Part shown: positions 9,809 through 19,322 of the stretch, one piece after another
How positions within the stretch are numbered: the first letter of the stretch is position 1
How the letters are laid out: every line of letters begins with the position of its first letter
Assembly (NCBI GenBank): GCA_910583845.1
Contig: CAJUAB010000013.1
Span: 1 to 64,000, forward strand
Direction of reading: 5' to 3'
DNA: 64,000 nucleotides
Source of the DNA: an uncultured Acetatifactor sp.
GTDB taxonomy: Bacteria; Bacillota; Clostridia; Lachnospirales; Lachnospiraceae
The notes under the pieces: generated by a model
What the model was told of the DNA's origin: nothing
Databases searched by the model: none
What the model saw: the letters and a program-made list of their open reading frames with translations, nothing else
Made by a program: the position numbers and the translations under genes

Positions 9809-11698
9809 ATGAGCAAATTATTGTGTTATACCAGAAAACCCATAGATAATGTTCTGTACGACCCGAAGCTGGCATACAGCATGCATCTGGCGTTGCAGGA
9901 GGGGGAGCTTTTCCGGCCGCTGAATCATAACAGCGGCGTACTGTTTGCCCTGGCTACAGAGAACGCGGACGGTTCTCTGAATCCCATGAGTCTGCGGAAT
10001 CCGTGGGTTTTTCCTCTGAAGGGCGGTGGCTTTGGAGTGGTGGCCGTGCGGATCTGCGGCGACGGAGAGGAGGATGCCGGCAGCAAGGGGAGCGTCCTTG
10101 TGTGGACCACGCGGGATCTGCTGGTCTATCAGGAACTGGGCCTGCTGAAACTGGGAGAGCAGTATGTGGACTGGGTGAGGGCGGAGTATGATCCGCAGAG
10201 GAACTGTTATCTGCTGTGCTGGGGGGAGCGGACCGGCTGTAGCTATCAGGCGCTTTTTCCCCTGTCTGTCATGCAGGGGAAAGCAGGGCTTGAAAGCGTC
10301 CGTGAGCCTCTCCTGACCTGCATTGTGGACCCGGACAGCAGGGAAAACATGCTGGGGGAGGTGCCTGGGGCAGCCGATGAATATAAGTGGGAAGCGGGCA
10401 GCATAGAAGGCGCGGTGCCCCACTGTGTGCTGGAAATCGGGGAGCAGGAGGCATGGTATCTGCGATGCAAGCTGCTGACGCCGGTCAATACCGGTGTGGA
10501 AGTGCCTGTGGAGACGGAGGTTCATCTGGAGGACTGCGAGGACGAAGATCTGCGGAGAGAGCGTGTGGCGCAGGCTCTGCGCGGGCAGCAGGCCATTGTG
10601 CGTTACAGCGACGGAACTTCCTGCAAAAAGCGTGTGGACTGGCATCTGGACCATGTGGATTTCACCCGGAAGGGGAGCCAGGTGGTGGAGGGAGATATCT
10701 ACAGGCCCTGGTTTCCCTTCCCCGTGGCATATAATCGCGCCGATCCCTGTGTGACCCGTTGGAACGGCAGATACTATTTTATCGCCACCAACGACGCGGA
10801 CAGCAATCATACCCTGTATATCAGGGAGGCGGATACGCTGGAGGGTCTGACCGACGCCCGGGAGGTGCTTCTTCTGGATTCCGACACTTATGAGGGAATC
10901 GGGGGCCTTCTGTGGGCACCGGAGTTTCATGAGATCCAGGGAAAACTGTATATTTTTCACGCCGCCACCCCGGGGCCTTTTTATGAGGAGGAGAGTCATA
11001 TCATGGCGTTACGGGAGGGGGGCAATCCCGCATGCCGGGAGGATTGGTCTGCTCCCAGAAGAATTGTGAAGGCGGACGGCAGTGATCTGTGTCAGGCGGG
11101 CAAGACCATCACTTTGGATATGACCTGCTTTCTGTGGGAGGGAGAATATTACGTGATCTGGTCCCAGAGGGAGTTTCTGCCCAAGGACCTCGGGGCCTGG
11201 CTGTACATCGCAAAGCTGAATCCAGAGGAGCCCTGGAAGCTGGCATCTGATCCGGTGGTGCTGTCCAAGCCGGATTATGGATGGGCAAATAATCATACCT
11301 TTGTGGAGGAGGGCCCATATGCGCTTCCCGTGGGGGATATGCTGTATGTGACATTTTCCGCGGCGGCGGTGGATACCTCCTATGTGGTGAGTTATCTGGT
11401 GGCAGAGAGAGGGAAAGATCTGCTGCGGCGTGAGAGCTGGCGCAAGAATAACTATCCCATTCTGACTTCCCGCAGCGTGGAGGGGGAGTATGGAACCGGG
11501 CACAATGCCTATGTGGAGGACGCGGAGGGGAACGTGTGGAACACGTATCACGCCCGTCCCGGAGTGGAGGGTGTGCGCAGCAGCGGCATCCGGCGGGTGC
11601 ATTTTGACATGGACGGGGCGCCTGTGCTGGATATGACTGAGGAGATGGACCTGCGGGAAGCCTGGCGCCGGGTGAAGACCAGGCTGGTGATCCGGTAG
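9809..11698 (+). CDS. GH43 family enzyme with an inserted Ig-like segment
   Basis: 629 residues, a longer paralogue of the 3550-4941 protein. After an N-terminal ~190 residues there is a segment (about 195-305) containing a VRYSDGT...VDW pattern like bacterial Ig-like (Big_4) domains. The GH43 propeller then starts at NRADP with base candidate Asp312. WAPEF (Glu372) and EEGPY (Glu501) supply the other two acids. No signal peptide, so likely cytoplasmic even though Big_4-type domains are usually extracellular. The ribosome site AGAGGGA precedes the ATG closely. It ends the first rightward glycosidase run. Predicted arabinofuranosidase or related exo-enzyme; substrate unknown. Confidence 0.74.
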   Translation: MSKLLCYTRKPIDNVLYDPKLAYSMHLALQEGELFRPLNHNSGVLFALATENADGSLNPMSLRNPWVFPLKGGGFGVVAVRICGDGEEDAGSKGSVLVWTTRDLLVYQELGLLKLGEQYVDWVRAEYDPQRNCYLLCWGERTGCSYQALFPLSVMQGKAGLESVREPLLTCIVDPDSRENMLGEVPGAADEYKWEAGSIEGAVPHCVLEIGEQEAWYLRCKLLTPVNTGVEVPVETEVHLEDCEDEDLRRERVAQALRGQQAIVRYSDGTSCKKRVDWHLDHVDFTRKGSQVVEGDIYRPWFPFPVAYNRADPCVTRWNGRYYFIATNDADSNHTLYIREADTLEGLTDAREVLLLDSDTYEGIGGLLWAPEFHEIQGKLYIFHAATPGPFYEEESHIMALREGGNPACREDWSAPRRIVKADGSDLCQAGKTITLDMTCFLWEGEYYVIWSQREFLPKDLGAWLYIAKLNPEEPWKLASDPVVLSKPDYGWANNHTFVEEGPYALPVGDMLYVTFSAAAVDTSYVVSYLVAERGKDLLRRESWRKNNYPILTSRSVEGEYGTGHNAYVEDAEGNVWNTYHARPGVEGVRSSGIRRVHFDMDGAPVLDMTEEMDLREAWRRVKTRLVIR

Positions 11699-11741
11699 CT
11701 TCGGCCTGGCCGGAGCGGGCGCTGTCTCCCTCCGGGAATAT

Positions 11742-11766
11742 GCGCCCGGAAGGTTTTTCCGGGCGC
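11742..11766. terminator. Hairpin between convergent genes
   Basis: A perfect 10-base-pair stem (GCGCCCGGAA at 11742-11751 with TTCCGGGCGC at 11757-11766) with a five-base loop lies in the 90-base gap between the converging GH43 and AraC genes. Its position suits a two-way terminator. No T-run follows on either strand, so intrinsic termination is uncertain. Confidence 0.45.
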
Positions 11767-11788
11767 AGTATGCGGCGCGGACCGGAAA

Positions 11789-12769
11789 TCAGAGCTCCGG
11801 CGTCTGGGGAGGGAGGATATTTCCCTGGGAATCCAGAACGTCAGACGGCAGGTCCGAGCCCGCCACATTGTAGTGGGGTAAGCCGAAAAGAGAGGCGGAT
11901 TTGGAAGGGTCCGCAAAAGAGACATCTTCGCGGGAGTCTTCCGGAGGTGTCTTTTTTGCGGGAGTGTGAGGGGGGACGCGGCCCGTGCCCGCCGTGCCTG
12001 GAAGCCGGGCGGAAGCGCCGCGGCGGAACGCGCCGGGGGTCAGCCCTGTCTGTTGCCGGAACTGGCGGCAGAAATGTTCCACATTGCGGTAACCGCAGGC
12101 ATCGGCAATCTCCGCTATGGGCTTATCCGTATAAGTCAGCTGTTCCCTGGCCATGCGGATTCGGCTGGTGATCACATCATCCATGCAGGAGACGCCGAAG
12201 GTTTTTTTGTACAGGATCTGAAGATAGCCGGCGCTGAGATGCAGCTCGTCAGCCATGGAGCGGATGTTCCAGGGCAGATGGGGACTGTTGTATATTTTTT
12301 TGTGGAGATTCAGCAGCCGGGGCGTGTGGGCGGAGGTCTCCCGGCGGGCTGTATCCCGCCGCAGACGCAGAAACAGCGCCTGCAGCAGATTGGAGATGAT
12401 GGGGTCGCTGTCAGCTGAGGCGAGGGAGGCCTCCCAGGTCAGGAGCTTGAGCAGATTGTGGCAGTATGCCATGTCGGACACGGGGAAGGGGACGCCGGTC
12501 AGGGGAAACTGTGTCACGAGGGGATCGTCCGAGGTAAAACGCATCCAGTCATTCTGGTAGGTATCCCGGCAGGCCCGGTAGCAGATGGCCTGTCCCGGGG
12601 CATAGAGCATGGCTGTCCCGCCGGGATATTCCAGCCACTGACCGCCTGACAGAAACTGCACCGGTGTGGTCACCAGCAGCAAGGTGTACTGACCGGGCGC
12701 GGTGACGGCCTCAAATTGGAAATCGGATGGATGTACGGCACTGTAACCGATAAAGTGAATGGTGTTCAT
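11789..12769 (-). CDS. AraC family transcriptional regulator
   Basis: 326 residues. The N-terminal half is a cupin-like ligand-binding domain; the C-terminal half contains two helix-turn-helix motifs of the AraC/XylS type, ending with the usual IADACGYRN...FCRQFRQQTGLTPGAFR signature. About 75 residues of Pro/Ser-rich tail follow the DNA-binding domain, longer than usual. The ATG at 12769 has GGGAGG nine bases upstream; the frame extends further but without similarity, and the promoter at 12832-12804 lies inside that extension. It is transcribed against the surrounding glycosidase genes and probably senses a xylan-derived sugar to activate them. Targets are inferred. Confidence 0.88.
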   Translation of the reverse strand: MNTIHFIGYSAVHPSDFQFEAVTAPGQYTLLLVTTPVQFLSGGQWLEYPGGTAMLYAPGQAICYRACRDTYQNDWMRFTSDDPLVTQFPLTGVPFPVSDMAYCHNLLKLLTWEASLASADSDPIISNLLQALFLRLRRDTARRETSAHTPRLLNLHKKIYNSPHLPWNIRSMADELHLSAGYLQILYKKTFGVSCMDDVITSRIRMAREQLTYTDKPIAEIADACGYRNVEHFCRQFRQQTGLTPGAFRRGASARLPGTAGTGRVPPHTPAKKTPPEDSREDVSFADPSKSASLFGLPHYNVAGSDLPSDVLDSQGNILPPQTPEL

Positions 12770-12803
12770 GGACTGCCTCCCAGGGGTGAAGGTTTTTCTT
12801 TTC

Positions 12804-12832
12804 AGTATAATGCATCGCCGGTGGCCGGTCAA
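12804..12832 (-). promoter_or_regulatory. Sigma-A promoter of the first AraC gene
   Basis: Read on the minus strand, TTGACC (12832-12827) and TATACT (12809-12804) are 17 bases apart, each matching the consensus at five of six positions. The site lies about 35 bases upstream of the start codon at 12769, which supports that start over the longer frame. Confidence 0.7.
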
Positions 12833-12989
12833 TAAAGACATATGTTTCCGCAACATACCTGAACGAACGGCAGTAGAGCGGTTATGTTGAAAAAACAGTG
12901 GTAGCGTTCAATTCGGTTTAATAATCAGTAGAACGGCGGGGCAAAGCGTTGTAAACTGTTTCTATCAACAGATGAAGGAGATACCTGAA

Positions 12990-15461
12990 ATGATGGAGAT
13001 TTTTTTTGACAAGCTGTACCGGTACGACAGGATCGGGGAACCCTGTTTCATAGGCATTCCGGTGCGGGAGGGGGAGCTCTGGAACACGGACAGTCTGCGC
13101 CTGTATCAGGAGGGGAAGCCGGTGCCTGTGCAGGCCCGGGTGACTTCCCGGCACAGAGACGGCTCCGTGCGATTTTTATTTCTGCGGTTTCTGGCGGATC
13201 TGCCGGGCAACGAGGGCGCGGTGCTGCAATGCGATCTGCACGGAGCGGAGGAAAGCGCCGGTCCTGATGGGCTGGCCGGATCGGCCCAAAGTGCCGGGAA
13301 CGTCCGGGGGGCCAGGGCCACGGCCGCAGAGAATTCCGGCGGCGTATGGCCGGAGAATGCCTCCCCGGTGACCGTGCGCGCGGATGAAGAAGGCGTCGCA
13401 GTGTCCACCGGCTGGGACGGCGGGAAACAGAACTTTTCTTTTCGGGTAAAGCATGGCGGCGGAAATATCTTTGAGCAGGTGGACGCTGCGGGACATGTCT
13501 ATGAAAGCCGGCAGTTTGCGGGTCCGTTTCTGAAAGACGGAGAGGGAGAGGAGTACCGGATGCGGATCGGCAGCTGGCGGGTGGCAGAAGCAGGGCCAGT
13601 CTGCGCCGTTTTGAAAGCCCGGGGCAGTAATATACCCGCGGGGAAGGAAGACGGACAGCCAGTGGATTTTGAGCTGAAGCTGACCGCGTGGGCGGGAAAG
13701 CCCTGGGTGGAGGTATCCTATCGGATCATCAATACCACGGACCAGCCCCTCCATGTGGCGTCGCTGGTTTTCCATCTGCTGCGCGCCGGGGACGGGACTG
13801 ATCCGGAAGAGATTATTCCCGTGAATGTCGGGGAGAGCCGGGACTGCCCCGGGGAGACTCCCGGGCAGTCCGGCGGTATTTTCCACGCCAGAGGATGGGG
13901 GGAACTTCAGGAAGCGGAGGCACAGACGCCCGTGGAGGAGGTGCGGACCTGCGTGGGCAGCTCCAATTTCAGGACGGACTTTTACCTGGGCCGGGGAGGC
14001 GCGGCTGTAAGCCGGGTGGTGGACGCCAGATGGCTGCTCTATGAGTCCAACGAGCATATGGCGGAGGTGTTCTACGGCACGTTTTTCGCGGACTGCACCG
14101 ACGCAGGCGGCGGGGTGTGCGCCACCGTATTTCAGGCGCAGCAGAATTACCCCAAGGCGGTGGCGGCGGACCGGAGCGGCCTGTCCGTCATGCTGGTGCC
14201 GGAGAATGTGGAGAAGGTGGTGATGCAGACGGGTATGTCGAGAGAGCAGAGATTCCTGCTGCATTTCCATGAAGCAGGGGAGAGCCTTGCAAAGCTGGAT
14301 GACCGCAGTCTGATCTATCAGATGCCCGACAGGCCCTTTCTTTCGCCAAAGGTCCACAGGGATTCCGGCGTCTGGCCCGATGTGTTCGCGGACAGGTGGG
14401 ATATAGATGTGGAGAGATGTCTGGTGAGCCGGGCGGACGGCCATTGCCGGGCCTATGGCATGTTGAATTTCGGGGACTCCTATGACGCGGGATACACGGC
14501 CCAGGGGCGAGGGGGTGGCAGGCTGGTCTGGTGCAACAATGAGTATGATTATCCCCACGCATGTGCTCTTCTGTACGTGCGCACCGGCATCCGCAGGTTT
14601 TTGGATTACAATATCGCTTCCTGCGGTCACTGGATGGATGTGGATGTGTGCCATTATCATCCGGAGCCGGAATATATCGGCGGACAATGGGAACACACAG
14701 GGGGGCACTGCATAAACGGGGAGATGGTCTGTTCCCACCAGTGGGTGGAGGGACTGCTGGACTACTATCATTTCACCGGGGATGACAGAGGGCTGGAGAC
14801 CGCTCTGGGCATCGGGGAGAATGTGCTGCGGCTTCTGGACACGCCCATGTACGCCAGAGTGGGGGAGGCCAGCGCCCGGGAGACAGGCTGGGCTCTCCGC
14901 ACGTTGACGGCATTGTACGTGGAGACCCGGGAGGAGAGATGGCTTTCCAGGTGCAGCCGTATTGTACAGGACTTCCAGGTCTGGGAGGAGCAGTACGGCA
15001 ACTGGCTGGCACCCTATACCGACAACACCGTCATCCGTGTGGGTTTTATGATCTCCGTGGCCATCGGCAGCATCATGCGCTATTATCGGGAATTTCCCGA
15101 CCCGTCGTTAAAGGAGATGATGCTGCGGGCAGTGGACGATCTGATCGCGAACTGTTACGTGGAGAAATGGGGAGTTTTTTACTACAAGGAGTTGCCCAGC
15201 TTAAGCAGGCCCGGCACCAATACGCTGCTGCTGGAGGCTCTGGCCATCGCCTATGAGCTGTCCGGGGACGTGGCCTATCTGAAACCCGGAATAGTTACGT
15301 TCAAAAGGGCCATCGCGGAAGGCGCTCCGGGAAGCGGGGGCGGCAAAAAGAATGTGGAGGACGCGGTGATCGTAGGGAATGCCAGCAGTAAGAATTTTGC
15401 CCAGAGCATGATCCCGCTGGCGACTTATTACCGCGCGGCGTCGGAGAGCGGCATGTTGTAA
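12990..15461 (+). CDS. PcRGLX/YetA-like protein, putative polysaccharide lyase
   Basis: 823 residues resembling the exo-rhamnogalacturonan-lyase/YetA group. The N-terminal beta-sandwich starts with a RIGEPCFIGIPV...VPVQARVTSRHRDGSVRF pattern. A middle beta-rich domain follows, and residues about 480-800 form a helical-repeat (alpha/alpha toroid) region. No signal peptide. AAGGAG at 12974-12979 places the start at 12990 rather than at the ATG 18 bases earlier. The family is known for PL26 exo-rhamnogalacturonan lyase (PcRGLX) and for uncharacterised YetA of Bacillus. Here it sits among xylan genes, so either the locus also handles pectin fragments or the substrate differs. Function is tentative. 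Confidence 0.65.
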   Translation: MMEIFFDKLYRYDRIGEPCFIGIPVREGELWNTDSLRLYQEGKPVPVQARVTSRHRDGSVRFLFLRFLADLPGNEGAVLQCDLHGAEESAGPDGLAGSAQSAGNVRGARATAAENSGGVWPENASPVTVRADEEGVAVSTGWDGGKQNFSFRVKHGGGNIFEQVDAAGHVYESRQFAGPFLKDGEGEEYRMRIGSWRVAEAGPVCAVLKARGSNIPAGKEDGQPVDFELKLTAWAGKPWVEVSYRIINTTDQPLHVASLVFHLLRAGDGTDPEEIIPVNVGESRDCPGETPGQSGGIFHARGWGELQEAEAQTPVEEVRTCVGSSNFRTDFYLGRGGAAVSRVVDARWLLYESNEHMAEVFYGTFFADCTDAGGGVCATVFQAQQNYPKAVAADRSGLSVMLVPENVEKVVMQTGMSREQRFLLHFHEAGESLAKLDDRSLIYQMPDRPFLSPKVHRDSGVWPDVFADRWDIDVERCLVSRADGHCRAYGMLNFGDSYDAGYTAQGRGGGRLVWCNNEYDYPHACALLYVRTGIRRFLDYNIASCGHWMDVDVCHYHPEPEYIGGQWEHTGGHCINGEMVCSHQWVEGLLDYYHFTGDDRGLETALGIGENVLRLLDTPMYARVGEASARETGWALRTLTALYVETREERWLSRCSRIVQDFQVWEEQYGNWLAPYTDNTVIRVGFMISVAIGSIMRYYREFPDPSLKEMMLRAVDDLIANCYVEKWGVFYYKELPSLSRPGTNTLLLEALAIAYELSGDVAYLKPGIVTFKRAIAEGAPGSGGGKKNVEDAVIVGNASSKNFAQSMIPLATYYRAASESGML

Positions 15462-15518
15462 TTTTTTGATCCTGCGTATAACGCAGGGGCTATGGTTTGC
15501 TTGTGAGGATGGGAACAT

Positions 15519-17843
15519 TTGAAAAGAAAAATTTTGTCAGTTCTAAGCATGATTGTTCTGTCGGCTCTGACCGCCTGTGGGCCGCAGGTCCAACAGGCGG
15601 CGTCGAATGAGGCGAATCCCGTTCAGACGGAGAACGCTGAAACATACTGGACGGAAAAGCAGTGGGTTTACAATGGGGGACCGGGGGATGTGTCCATGCA
15701 TCCCCTGTATCCTGCCGGGGAAATCAGGGGAGTGGGCGCGGAGCCGGAGGAGGCGTATGAGGGACATTATGTGACATACTGTACTCTGGGAAACACGGTC
15801 TACGGCCTGGAAGATTTCTATCGGCGGACAGAGGCAGGCTGGGAGCATTCCTATTATATCAGCCGCTTTGACGGAGCGGATGAAAGGGGCGCGTACTGGC
15901 CTGTAGAACTGCCTTCGGCAGAGGAATATGGGGTAAAAGACTTCACGGTGGCAGCCTTTGACGTGAAAGAGGAACGGGAGATGGTACTGTTCCTTCAGGG
16001 GCGGACGGATGAGCTTAACCAAGCGGGCTGTTATCTGGCAGTGCATATGACTCCCGAGGGGGAGCTCGTGTCCGTGACAGATCTGTATCCGGCTTTGCGG
16101 GAGCTGGGTGTGGAAATGAATACAATCTATGATAAAGTATATGTGGACGGAGCGGGATATTATTATCTGATTGCCGGGGAGGCAGGTTTCGGAGAGGGAA
16201 CAAGTGTCAATGTGCTTGCCCCTGATGGGGAACGTGTGGGGACCATGCTGCCAGGAGACGGTTATACCGGGGTCAGATGGGCGATGAAGCTGCCGGATGG
16301 GAGTGTTGCGTTTTCCTGGTCAAGCTATGAGCGGGGATATATTCTGATGCAGGTATATGACAGGGAAAAGAACGCGGCATATACTTTGCTGGAGGAGAAG
16401 CTGACAGATGCCTGGCTGTGGACTGCGGGGACAGACGGTTATCTGTACTTTGTGAACAGCGCGGATAATCTGGCGCGCTGTGACATTCGCACCGGCTCAG
16501 TGGAGGAATGCATCTATTACCCGCAGCTGGGGCTGGATGGGGAACAGAGAACTCCGCGTCTGACGCGGCTCATGATAGGGGAGGACGGACAACCTGAGCT
16601 TCTGGGCAGCAAAAAAGGCGAGACTGTACTATGCAGGCTGAGTGCTGAGAAACCGGAGCGGGAAGCCCTCCGTCTGTTGAGCGACGGAGCGTTTTCCAGT
16701 TATATCAAAGAATGCACCGCTTCTTTTACGCAAAAATATCCGGATTGTTCCGTCGTGCTGGAGTATCCCGAAGAAGATGACGAATCCTATTGGGACCGCG
16801 CGATGGCGGAACTTGTGTCCGGTCAGGGGGCGGACCTGTACTATGTCTCCCTGTCTGAAATGAGGATGCTGCAGGAAAAGGGTGTGCTGGCGGACCTGAG
16901 TGAGCTGATTGCGGAAGAGACTCTGGAGGCGCTTTGGCCCGCCGCCCTGGAAAGGGGGACTGTGGGAGGACAGCTGGCAGGGATTCCGCTGGGGGCCAGG
17001 GTGGAATCCCTGCTTATATCGGATGAAATCTGGGAGGGGGATCGCTGGACGCTTGAGGAGGCCCTGGATGTGCTGGAAGCGCACACGGAAAAACAGTATC
17101 CTCTGATGTCTCCTTTGGCGTTTGACAGCTATGATGTGTTGTCGTGGCTTGTGCTGAATAGTCTGGCGGATTCCCCGTTTCTGGATGTGGAAAAGGGAAT
17201 CTGTGATTTTGACAATCCGCTGTTGATCCGGGCCCTTGAACTTGCAGGAACCTATGGCAGGCCTTTTGATTTTAAAGAGGCGCAGGCGCTGTATCCGGAA
17301 AAAAACTGGACGGCTATGAAAATATCGGTGGAAATAGGCAATTTTGAGGATTATAAGAGCGTCCTGGGAGAACAATATCATGTAGTCGGATTCCCCGCCA
17401 CAGAGGGCAGCGGCATATACTGGAATGGCGGGGGCTTCCTGGTGGTCAACAGGGAGACGGAGCATCTCAGAGAGGCCGGTATGCTGCTGGAGGAAGTTCT
17501 CAGCTATGACAGACAGAGTACGCTTTTTTACGGGCAGCCTGTGAGGCGGGACATGCTGGATCATCGTCTGGTGGCACATTCCATTGGCGGAAGGGACGGA
17601 ATGTACATCGAGTATGGGGATGGCATGATGAAGGAACTCACTCCCGGCCCGGCGGGTGACTACAGGATCGGTGAATTTAAAGAGGTGATGGAAAAGAGTG
17701 TGGGCAGTGCCGCGGACACTGCCGCCATAGAGAATATGATTCTGGAGGAGGCAGGCAGTTACTTCTCCGGCGACAGGGATGCGGAGGCGGTGGCCGCGCT
17801 GATCCAGAACCGGGTGCAGCTGTATCTGAATGAACGACAGTAG
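15519..17843 (+). CDS. Lipoprotein with C-terminal solute-binding-protein fold
   Basis: 774 residues starting from TTG at 15519, the only start that keeps the signal peptide intact, with GAGGAT upstream. The lipobox is LSALTAC (about residue 20). Residues about 40-370 are beta-rich, propeller-like segments. From about residue 380 the sequence follows an extracellular solute-binding protein of the sugar type (FTQKYPDCSVVLEY, GADLYYVSLSEM, LAGIPLGARVESL). No permease is adjacent, so it may serve a distant transporter or act as a surface sensor. It follows the PcRGLX-like gene by 57 bases, so they are probably co-transcribed. It is far longer than a normal ~430-residue binding protein. Confidence 0.65.
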   Translation: MKRKILSVLSMIVLSALTACGPQVQQAASNEANPVQTENAETYWTEKQWVYNGGPGDVSMHPLYPAGEIRGVGAEPEEAYEGHYVTYCTLGNTVYGLEDFYRRTEAGWEHSYYISRFDGADERGAYWPVELPSAEEYGVKDFTVAAFDVKEEREMVLFLQGRTDELNQAGCYLAVHMTPEGELVSVTDLYPALRELGVEMNTIYDKVYVDGAGYYYLIAGEAGFGEGTSVNVLAPDGERVGTMLPGDGYTGVRWAMKLPDGSVAFSWSSYERGYILMQVYDREKNAAYTLLEEKLTDAWLWTAGTDGYLYFVNSADNLARCDIRTGSVEECIYYPQLGLDGEQRTPRLTRLMIGEDGQPELLGSKKGETVLCRLSAEKPEREALRLLSDGAFSSYIKECTASFTQKYPDCSVVLEYPEEDDESYWDRAMAELVSGQGADLYYVSLSEMRMLQEKGVLADLSELIAEETLEALWPAALERGTVGGQLAGIPLGARVESLLISDEIWEGDRWTLEEALDVLEAHTEKQYPLMSPLAFDSYDVLSWLVLNSLADSPFLDVEKGICDFDNPLLIRALELAGTYGRPFDFKEAQALYPEKNWTAMKISVEIGNFEDYKSVLGEQYHVVGFPATEGSGIYWNGGGFLVVNRETEHLREAGMLLEEVLSYDRQSTLFYGQPVRRDMLDHRLVAHSIGGRDGMYIEYGDGMMKELTPGPAGDYRIGEFKEVMEKSVGSAADTAAIENMILEEAGSYFSGDRDAEAVAALIQNRVQLYLNERQ

Positions 17844-17862
17844 AGCGTGTTTCAGACACGCT
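17844..17862 (+). other. Small hairpin directly after the stop codon
   Basis: AGCGTGT (17844-17850) and ACACGCT (17856-17862) form a perfect seven-base-pair stem with a five-base loop just after the lipoprotein stop codon. No T-run follows; it may protect the mRNA end ahead of the stronger terminator at 17897-17946. Confidence 0.3.
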
Positions 17863-17896
17863 CCAGGGCCGGGCCTGCGGCATGCTGTAATTTCAT

Positions 17897-17946
17897 AAAG
17901 AGCCGGGCAGATGTGTGGTCAGAGCACAATGCCCCGGCTCTTTTTT
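17897..17946 (+). terminator. Rho-independent terminator
   Basis: AAAGAGCCGGGC (17897-17908) pairs with GCCCCGGCTCTTT (17931-17943), with a further TGTG/CACA pairing inside the loop, followed by a run of T residues. It separates the lipoprotein gene from the GH8 operon. Confidence 0.75.
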
Positions 17947-18092
17947 CGTGACCGTGGAATCTTTGGCAAGCGCCCCGGCTTTTTGACGCGGCATATTCCG
18001 AATACAACGGTGTTTGGGCATGAAAGTCGCAAATTAGCAATAAATGATGAACATATGACAAGGTTTAAAGAGAAAAAATCCACAAGATGGTT

Positions 18093-18098
18093 TATAAT
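18093..18098 (+). promoter_or_regulatory. Consensus -10 box without a -35 upstream of the GH8 operon
   Basis: A perfect TATAAT lies 35 bases before the GH8 start and after the terminator at 17897-17946. At 16-18 base spacing the upstream sequence (around 18069-18076, purine-rich) shows no -35 match. This suits a promoter needing an activator such as one of the two AraC proteins. Confidence 0.45.
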
Positions 18099-18133
18099 TC
18101 AGACAAGACTGTTTTTATACGGAGGACGTGGCA

Positions 18134-19276
18134 ATGGCGGATTTTTTAGGCAAAGTGTATCGCAATGTGTTTGCGGAGATCGGTGTCTCTCAGGAGGAGA
18201 TTGACCGAAAACTTGAGGAGATCATACAGACATTTTTTTATGGCAGCGAAGAGGAGCGGATTTATCATCCTGTGGGGGAGGACATGGGGTATCTGATGGA
18301 TACCGGAAATTATGATGCCCGCACCGAGGGGATGTCCTACGGGATGATGATGTGTGTGCAGCTGGACATGAAAGAGGAGTTCGACCGGATCTGGAAGTGG
18401 TCCAAAACCTATATGTATATGACCGAGGGATGGAGCGAGGGATATTTTGCCTGGTCCTGCCGGACGGACGGTACCAGAAATGCCGACGGCGCCGCGCCCG
18501 ACGGGGAAGAGTTCTATGCCATGGCCCTGTTTTTCGCCTCCCACAGATGGGGGGACGGGGAAGGCATATTTAACTATTCCGGGCAGGCCAGGGAGATTCT
18601 GCGGGCCTGTCTTCACAAGGGGGAGAACGGTCGCCCGGGCCATCCCATGTGGAACAGGGAAAATCACCAGATTCTGTTTGTGCCGGGGTGCGATTACACG
18701 GACCCTTCCTATCATCTGCCCCATTTTTATGAGCTTTTTGCCCTGTGGGCCGACGAGGAGGACCGGGCGTTCTGGAAAGAGGCAGCAAAAGCCAGCAGGG
18801 TATATCTGGCCAAAGCCTGTCATCCGGTGACGGGGCTCAGCGCGGAGTACGCGGAGTTTGACGGCAGTCCCATGAGTCGCCCCATTCCCTGGACAAAGGA
18901 CCGGCACGACTGGTTTTACAGTGACGCTTACCGGACGGTGGCCAATATCGGCCTGGACTATGAGTGGTTTGGAAAAGACGAGGGGCAGCGGGCGGCGGCG
19001 GACCGGGTTCAGAAATTTCTGATCGAGGATTGCAGGAAGGGAAGCTACCACATCTATGAGGTGGACGGCAGGCTTGCGGGGGAGACCGCGCTGCATCCGG
19101 TGGGGATCACCGCCACCACGGCCCAGGGGGCGCTGGCATCTTCGGGTGAGCTGGCCGGAGAGTGGGCGGCGCGGTTCTGGAACATGCCGCTGCGCACCGG
19201 TGAGAGAAGATATTATGACAATTGTCTGTACATATTTGCGTTTCTGGCTTTGAGCGGCAGATACAGAATCTGGTAG
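18134..19276 (+). CDS. GH8 reducing-end xylose-releasing exo-oligoxylanase (Rex)
   Basis: 380 residues, the usual length for Rex. Glu65 in the ARTEGMSYG motif is the expected general acid, and Asp264 in the HDWFYSDAYRT segment lines up with the catalytic base region of characterised Rex enzymes. No signal peptide: a cytoplasmic (alpha/alpha)6 enzyme that removes xylose from the reducing end of xylo-oligosaccharides (EC 3.2.1.156). GGAGG at 18121-18125 fits the ATG at 18134; a GTG two codons earlier is too close. It leads a run of closely spaced rightward genes reaching 33491. The assignment to Rex rather than another GH8 activity rests on overall pattern and context. Confidence 0.87.
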   Translation: MADFLGKVYRNVFAEIGVSQEEIDRKLEEIIQTFFYGSEEERIYHPVGEDMGYLMDTGNYDARTEGMSYGMMMCVQLDMKEEFDRIWKWSKTYMYMTEGWSEGYFAWSCRTDGTRNADGAAPDGEEFYAMALFFASHRWGDGEGIFNYSGQAREILRACLHKGENGRPGHPMWNRENHQILFVPGCDYTDPSYHLPHFYELFALWADEEDRAFWKEAAKASRVYLAKACHPVTGLSAEYAEFDGSPMSRPIPWTKDRHDWFYSDAYRTVANIGLDYEWFGKDEGQRAAADRVQKFLIEDCRKGSYHIYEVDGRLAGETALHPVGITATTAQGALASSGELAGEWAARFWNMPLRTGERRYYDNCLYIFAFLALSGRYRIW

Positions 19277-19322
19277 GGCGGAACACGCATTGTCCCCGGC
19301 TTGTCCGGGTTAGGAGGAATGA

